A stretch of 16,094 nucleotides of DNA from Actinomycetota bacterium (GTDB taxonomy: Bacteria; Actinomycetota; Actinomycetes; Nanopelagicales; Nanopelagicaceae), in NCBI GenBank assembly GCA_009700405.1, contig WLMD01000026.1, forward strand, positions 1 through 16,094, read 5' to 3'. Below are positions 13,564 through 16,094 of this stretch, piece after piece (the first letter of the stretch is position 1; the number at the start of each line of letters is the position of its first letter). A model generated the notes under the pieces. The model worked only from the letters and a program-made list of their open reading frames with translations, searched no databases and had not been told where the DNA came from. Position numbers and translations under genes: made by a program.

Positions 13564-14817
13564 ATGCTGACTAGTAACGAACTTGATTCTTCAGGGCTCA
13601 CTTCCTACGGCGAAAAGTTTCTACTAGCCCAAGCCAACGCTCTACTTGAATTTGGCGAAGGCTCTGTAATGCCAGGTGCTGGTTTCGGGTACATGGACCT
13701 GCATGGAGTTGTTGATCTTTCAATGCCAAGACAGGTCTATATCCAAGCGCGAATGATTGAAATATTTGGCCTTGCGGACATTCTTAAACTTTCTGACACC
13801 AAGCATCTTGTGACCCATGGTTTAAGGGCGCTGAAGAACAATTTTCACGATAAGGAACACGGTGGCTTCTTTAGCGCCATCACATTGCAGGGTGTACCAA
13901 TCGGCGAAAACAAATTGGCTTATGACCATGACTTTGTGATTCTTGCTTCTGCCACTGGGCTTGCAATGAAAGACCCCCTTGCTCAAGAGATCTTCTCTGA
14001 AGCAACTGGGATTATGGATAAGTATTATTGGGATGAAGAATTCAATATGGTGCGAGACCAATGGGATCTCTCTTTCAAGCACTTAGATTCTTACCGAGGC
14101 ATAAACGCAAGCATGCATGCCGTGGAATCTTTCACTGCTGCATTCGATGTCACGGGGGATATGAGATTTCACGATAGAGCGGTATCAATCGCTACTCGTG
14201 CTATCAATCAATTTGCTCGTTCGAATAATTGGTTTTTACCGGAACATTTCTCCGAAAATTGGGAAATTCTTACAGAGTTCAACGCAGATAATCCTGCCGA
14301 TCAATTTAAACCTTATGGAGTAACAATTGGGCATCTCTTTGAGTGGTCACGGCTGATTCTTCAACTTCAACTCCAAAAGCAACCTCATGATCCATCTCTT
14401 GAATGGGTAATTGAAAGTGCTAAGGGTCTCTATCAGACTGGTAAAACTCATGGCTGGAACGTTGATGGCGCACCTGGTTTTGTTTACACAATAGATTGGC
14501 AAGGAGTTCCAGTTGTCCGCTCTCGCATGCAATGGGTAGCAGCAGAGGCCGTCATGGCTGCATACACTCTGTGGAAAATCACTGGTGAAAGCAAATATCT
14601 CAAGGATTACGACATGTGGTGGGCTTATATAGATGAGCATGTTTTGGACAAGCAATTGGGTTCGTGGCATCATGAATTGGATACAAATAACCAACCAAGT
14701 GAAAGTATGTGGCCAGGAAAACCCGATATTTACCATTCATTTAATGCATGCATCATGCCCTTGTTACCCTTGAAGTCTAGTTTTATTGCATCTGCGCTTT
14801 CGATGAGAGGTAAATAA
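13564..14817 (+). CDS. AGE/YihS-family aldose-ketose isomerase, probably D-mannose isomerase
   Basis: A 417-residue (alpha/alpha)6-barrel sugar isomerase of the YihS branch of the N-acylglucosamine 2-epimerase superfamily, cytosolic. Arg63 (QARM), His185 (NASMHAVESF), His257 (GHLFEWSRL) and His391 (KPDIYHSFNA) match YihS Arg55, His176, His248 and His383 with almost the same spacing; the last two are the proton-transfer histidines. The family interconverts mannose, fructose and glucose; YihS itself acts on sulfoquinovose. At sites corresponding to YihS Arg238 and Gln379 this protein has Gln247 and Pro387, so sulfoquinovose binding looks unlikely and mannose isomerase is preferred. GGAG at 13551-13554 precedes the ATG by 9 nt. 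It leads an operon with two acetyltransferases, its TAA sharing a base with the next ATG, and is divergent from a kinase. Confidence 0.85.
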   Translation: MLTSNELDSSGLTSYGEKFLLAQANALLEFGEGSVMPGAGFGYMDLHGVVDLSMPRQVYIQARMIEIFGLADILKLSDTKHLVTHGLRALKNNFHDKEHGGFFSAITLQGVPIGENKLAYDHDFVILASATGLAMKDPLAQEIFSEATGIMDKYYWDEEFNMVRDQWDLSFKHLDSYRGINASMHAVESFTAAFDVTGDMRFHDRAVSIATRAINQFARSNNWFLPEHFSENWEILTEFNADNPADQFKPYGVTIGHLFEWSRLILQLQLQKQPHDPSLEWVIESAKGLYQTGKTHGWNVDGAPGFVYTIDWQGVPVVRSRMQWVAAEAVMAAYTLWKITGESKYLKDYDMWWAYIDEHVLDKQLGSWHHELDTNNQPSESMWPGKPDIYHSFNACIMPLLPLKSSFIASALSMRGK

Positions 14818-15287
14818 TGATTATCCGTGAAGCAATTCCTGGCGATGAAGATGCGATCATGCATCTCATTAACGAGTTGGCAATTTATGAAAAGGCCCCA
14901 GAGGAAGTCTTTGCGACATCGACAGAAATTGGTGCCTCACTTTTCCAGGAGAACCCAGTCGCTTTCTGTCATGTTGCCGAAGTAGATGGAAAAGTTGTCG
15001 GCATTGCCCTCTGGTTTCTTAATTATTCAACGTGGCTTGGCAAACCAGGTCTCTATCTTGAAGATCTCTTTGTTTTACAAGAGCATCGTGGAAAAGGCTA
15101 TGGAATGGCACTTTTGAAGAAGTTGGCAGCCATAGCCATCGAGCGCGATTACGAAAGATTTCAGTGGTGGGTATTGGATTGGAATCAGCCATCGATTGAT
15201 CTGTATAAACAAATAGGTGCTGAACCTATGGATGAGTGGACTGTATTTAGACTTAGTGGTGACGCGCTAAGAAAGTTTGCATTGTAA
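14817..15287 (+). CDS. GNAT N-acetyltransferase, SSAT2/thialysine-diamine type
   Basis: A 156-residue GNAT enzyme that transfers acetyl from acetyl-CoA to an amine. The acetyl-CoA loop is EHRGKGYG (89-96). The stretches GLYLEDLFVLQEHRG (78-92), VLDWNQPSIDLYKQIGAEPMDEW (119-141) and the ending RLSGDALRKFAL closely follow the spermidine/spermine N-acetyltransferase-like 2 group, which acetylates small diamines such as thialysine; Tyr130 is the usual general acid. The start ATG overlaps the isomerase TAA by one base, and the next gene begins with no gap, so the three genes are coupled. A role in acetylating polyamines or other diamines would sit oddly with sugar isomerisation. The family call is firm, the substrate is inferred by similarity. 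Confidence 0.82.
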   Translation: MIIREAIPGDEDAIMHLINELAIYEKAPEEVFATSTEIGASLFQENPVAFCHVAEVDGKVVGIALWFLNYSTWLGKPGLYLEDLFVLQEHRGKGYGMALLKKLAAIAIERDYERFQWWVLDWNQPSIDLYKQIGAEPMDEWTVFRLSGDALRKFAL

Positions 15288-15779
15288 ATGTCCGACACAA
15301 TCAATCACGTAGTTATTCGCCCTTACCGCGCTGATGAATTTGAATTAGCGTGCGAGATACGTGAATTAGAAACTCCCGAGAAGAAAGAGCGCTTCCGGGA
15401 ACGTTTTGAGGGTTCGGGGCAGTGGATCAATCACTATCTGCATTTGGCGATTGAATCCGATGGAGTTTTGGTGGGGGATATGCAGCTGAGGCATTGCGAC
15501 TTTACTATGCCAACAGGTGCACTACACATGGGACTAGAGCTCGCACCAGAATCTCGTGGCAAGGGAATTGGTACTCAAGCGCTTAAGGCTGTTGCCGAGT
15601 ATGCATTTAGCGAAGGACATCACCGACTTGAGGGATCTACTTCAGAAGACAATCTAGCAATGCGTAAGTCATTTGAAAAAGCAGGATGGACCTTCGAAGG
15701 AGTTTTGCACGATCTCTTCGTTGAAAATGAAAGAGGAGTCGATTACTACTCTTATGCAATATCCAAATTCATTAAATAG
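15288..15779 (+). CDS. GNAT N-acetyltransferase, RimJ/RimL-like
   Basis: A 163-residue acetyltransferase. The acetyl-CoA-binding loop SRGKGIGT is at 89-96 after the strand LHMGLELAPE, and STSEDNLAMRKSFEKAGW (117-134) is the standard C-terminal GNAT motif, with the acyl-CoA and fold elements complete. The ending RGVDYYSYAISK resembles RimJ/RimL-like protein or small-molecule acetylases. It follows the previous GNAT gene with zero intervening bases (TAA then ATG), so it is expressed from the same mRNA, and it is not a close paralogue of that gene. Its substrate cannot be told. Its stop is 66 bp from the annotated end of the convergent trhO gene, and overlaps by 8 bp the out-of-frame tail noted there. 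Confidence 0.8.
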   Translation: MSDTINHVVIRPYRADEFELACEIRELETPEKKERFRERFEGSGQWINHYLHLAIESDGVLVGDMQLRHCDFTMPTGALHMGLELAPESRGKGIGTQALKAVAEYAFSEGHHRLEGSTSEDNLAMRKSFEKAGWTFEGVLHDLFVENERGVDYYSYAISKFIK

Positions 15780-15845
15780 CTTTTGCTCCGTCAAATGTTC
15801 CCAAGTCACTTGCTGATACGTCGAGTTCGGCTAGCGTCTCTTTAA
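15772..15845 (-). other. Coding-looking tail after the trhO stop, in a different frame
   Basis: In a shifted minus-strand frame, a run that crosses the end of trhO reads RADRLIKETLAELDV, then SASDLGTFDGAKAI, and ends at TAA 15772-15774. The composition resembles an ordinary helical C-terminus. If it is real, trhO has a frameshift in this sequence near 15850-15860, or extends by a programmed shift. If it is chance, the gap is plain intergenic DNA. It overlaps the end of the convergent GNAT gene by 8 bp. Confidence 0.3.
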
Positions 15846-16094
15846 TCAACCGATCAGCTCTGCATTGTTGTAGCGAGTACGTGTATGACCACAGCCTTTG
15901 CTGACATCTAATTGCGCGCATGCGTCACAGAGCAGGACCAATTTGTGGCAAGCCTTGTTGGCGCAGTTGTAGAACTGGTTTGTGGGGGATGAGCACTTTT
16001 CGCACTCTCCAATAACTTTTGCTTTCTTGCTGAAATCCACTTTCATGCGATCATCGAAAATAAAGAGGGAGCCTTCCCAGAGACCTTCATCACC
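15846..16094 (-). CDS. trhO: tRNA uridine(34) hydroxylase TrhO (rhodanese-domain, UPF0176), C-terminal 82 residues
   Basis: Only the C-terminal part lies in the window. It begins GDEGLWEGSLFIFDDRMKVDF, the conserved segment after the catalytic rhodanese domain of TrhO/YceA, and continues with a cysteine-rich tail: CEKC, YNCANKACHKLVLLCDAC and a final GCGH. TrhO hydroxylates U34 of certain tRNAs with oxygen and prephenate as the source route in the family. The catalytic Cys and the N-terminal domain are beyond the window. An internal ATG at 16046 is not the start, since the frame continues open upstream with family sequence. The in-frame stop TGA is at 15846-15848. Bases downstream look coding in another frame (see 15772-15845). 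No good terminator is visible in 15780-15845. Confidence 0.85.
   Translation of the reverse strand, partial: GDEGLWEGSLFIFDDRMKVDFSKKAKVIGECEKCSSPTNQFYNCANKACHKLVLLCDACAQLDVSKGCGHTRTRYNNAELIG

Noticed and set aside
14347..14736. A 129-codon open frame on the minus strand
   Set aside because: It lies wholly inside the isomerase gene, antisense, with composition unlike a real protein and no ribosome site; the sense gene has clear family motifs.
13564..14817. Sulfoquinovose isomerase (YihS proper)
   Set aside because: The catalytic set fits, but the positions I associate with sulfonate recognition are Gln and Pro, and no sulfoglycolysis partner gene is in the window.
15780..15845. Terminator between the GNAT and trhO genes
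   Set aside because: The only symmetry, CAAG-TCA-CTTG, has a 4-bp stem and no T run on either side.

Overview
The window is densely coding bacterial DNA: 17 protein genes, two of them cut by the window edges, and no intergenic gap longer than about 115 bp. No rRNA, tRNA, CRISPR array, insertion sequence or phage gene is visible. Base composition is moderately AT-rich. Start codons include several GTG, some genes appear to be read from leaderless transcripts, and the gene set (MMPL exporter, Opp/Dpp-type ABC importer, AlkD-like glycosylase, TrhO) fits a streamlined low-GC actinobacterium such as the freshwater acI/Nanopelagicales group. That placement is inference from style and content, not from a marker gene.

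Left part (1-3157, minus strand): an apparent three-gene operon, read from right to left. It encodes an acetamidase/formamidase-family protein, an alpha/beta hydrolase of the proline iminopeptidase / amino-acid amidase type, and an MMPL-family exporter that runs off the window start.

Centre (3272-9870, plus strand): divergent from that operon across a 114-bp control region is a six-gene operon. It holds a periplasmic-type family 5 solute-binding protein, two permeases, two ATPases and a second acetamidase/formamidase paralogue. Two paralogous amidases thus flank one complete peptide/amide-type importer. The likely theme is uptake of short peptides or amide-bearing compounds and hydrolytic release of their nitrogen and amino acids.

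Right part (9871-16094): an AlkD-like DNA alkylation repair gene (minus) is divergent from a two-gene operon for 2,3-diaminopropionate ammonia-lyase and an M20 metallohydrolase. This pairing resembles ygeX-ygeY of E. coli. A P-loop sugar/nucleoside kinase-like gene (minus) converges with the M20 gene, their ends overlapping by 14 bp, and is divergent from an operon of a YihS-type aldose-ketose isomerase and two GNAT acetyltransferases. The isomerase is most likely a mannose isomerase, so with the kinase it could take mannose to fructose and then to a sugar phosphate. The window ends in the C-terminal part of trhO (minus).

The most interesting points are the mirror-image amidase-importer locus, a 43-bp divergent promoter in which both genes have a -10 box exactly 6 nt from the start codon (leaderless, probably mutually exclusive), the diaminopropionate lyase/M20 pair, and a coding-looking out-of-frame tail after the trhO stop.
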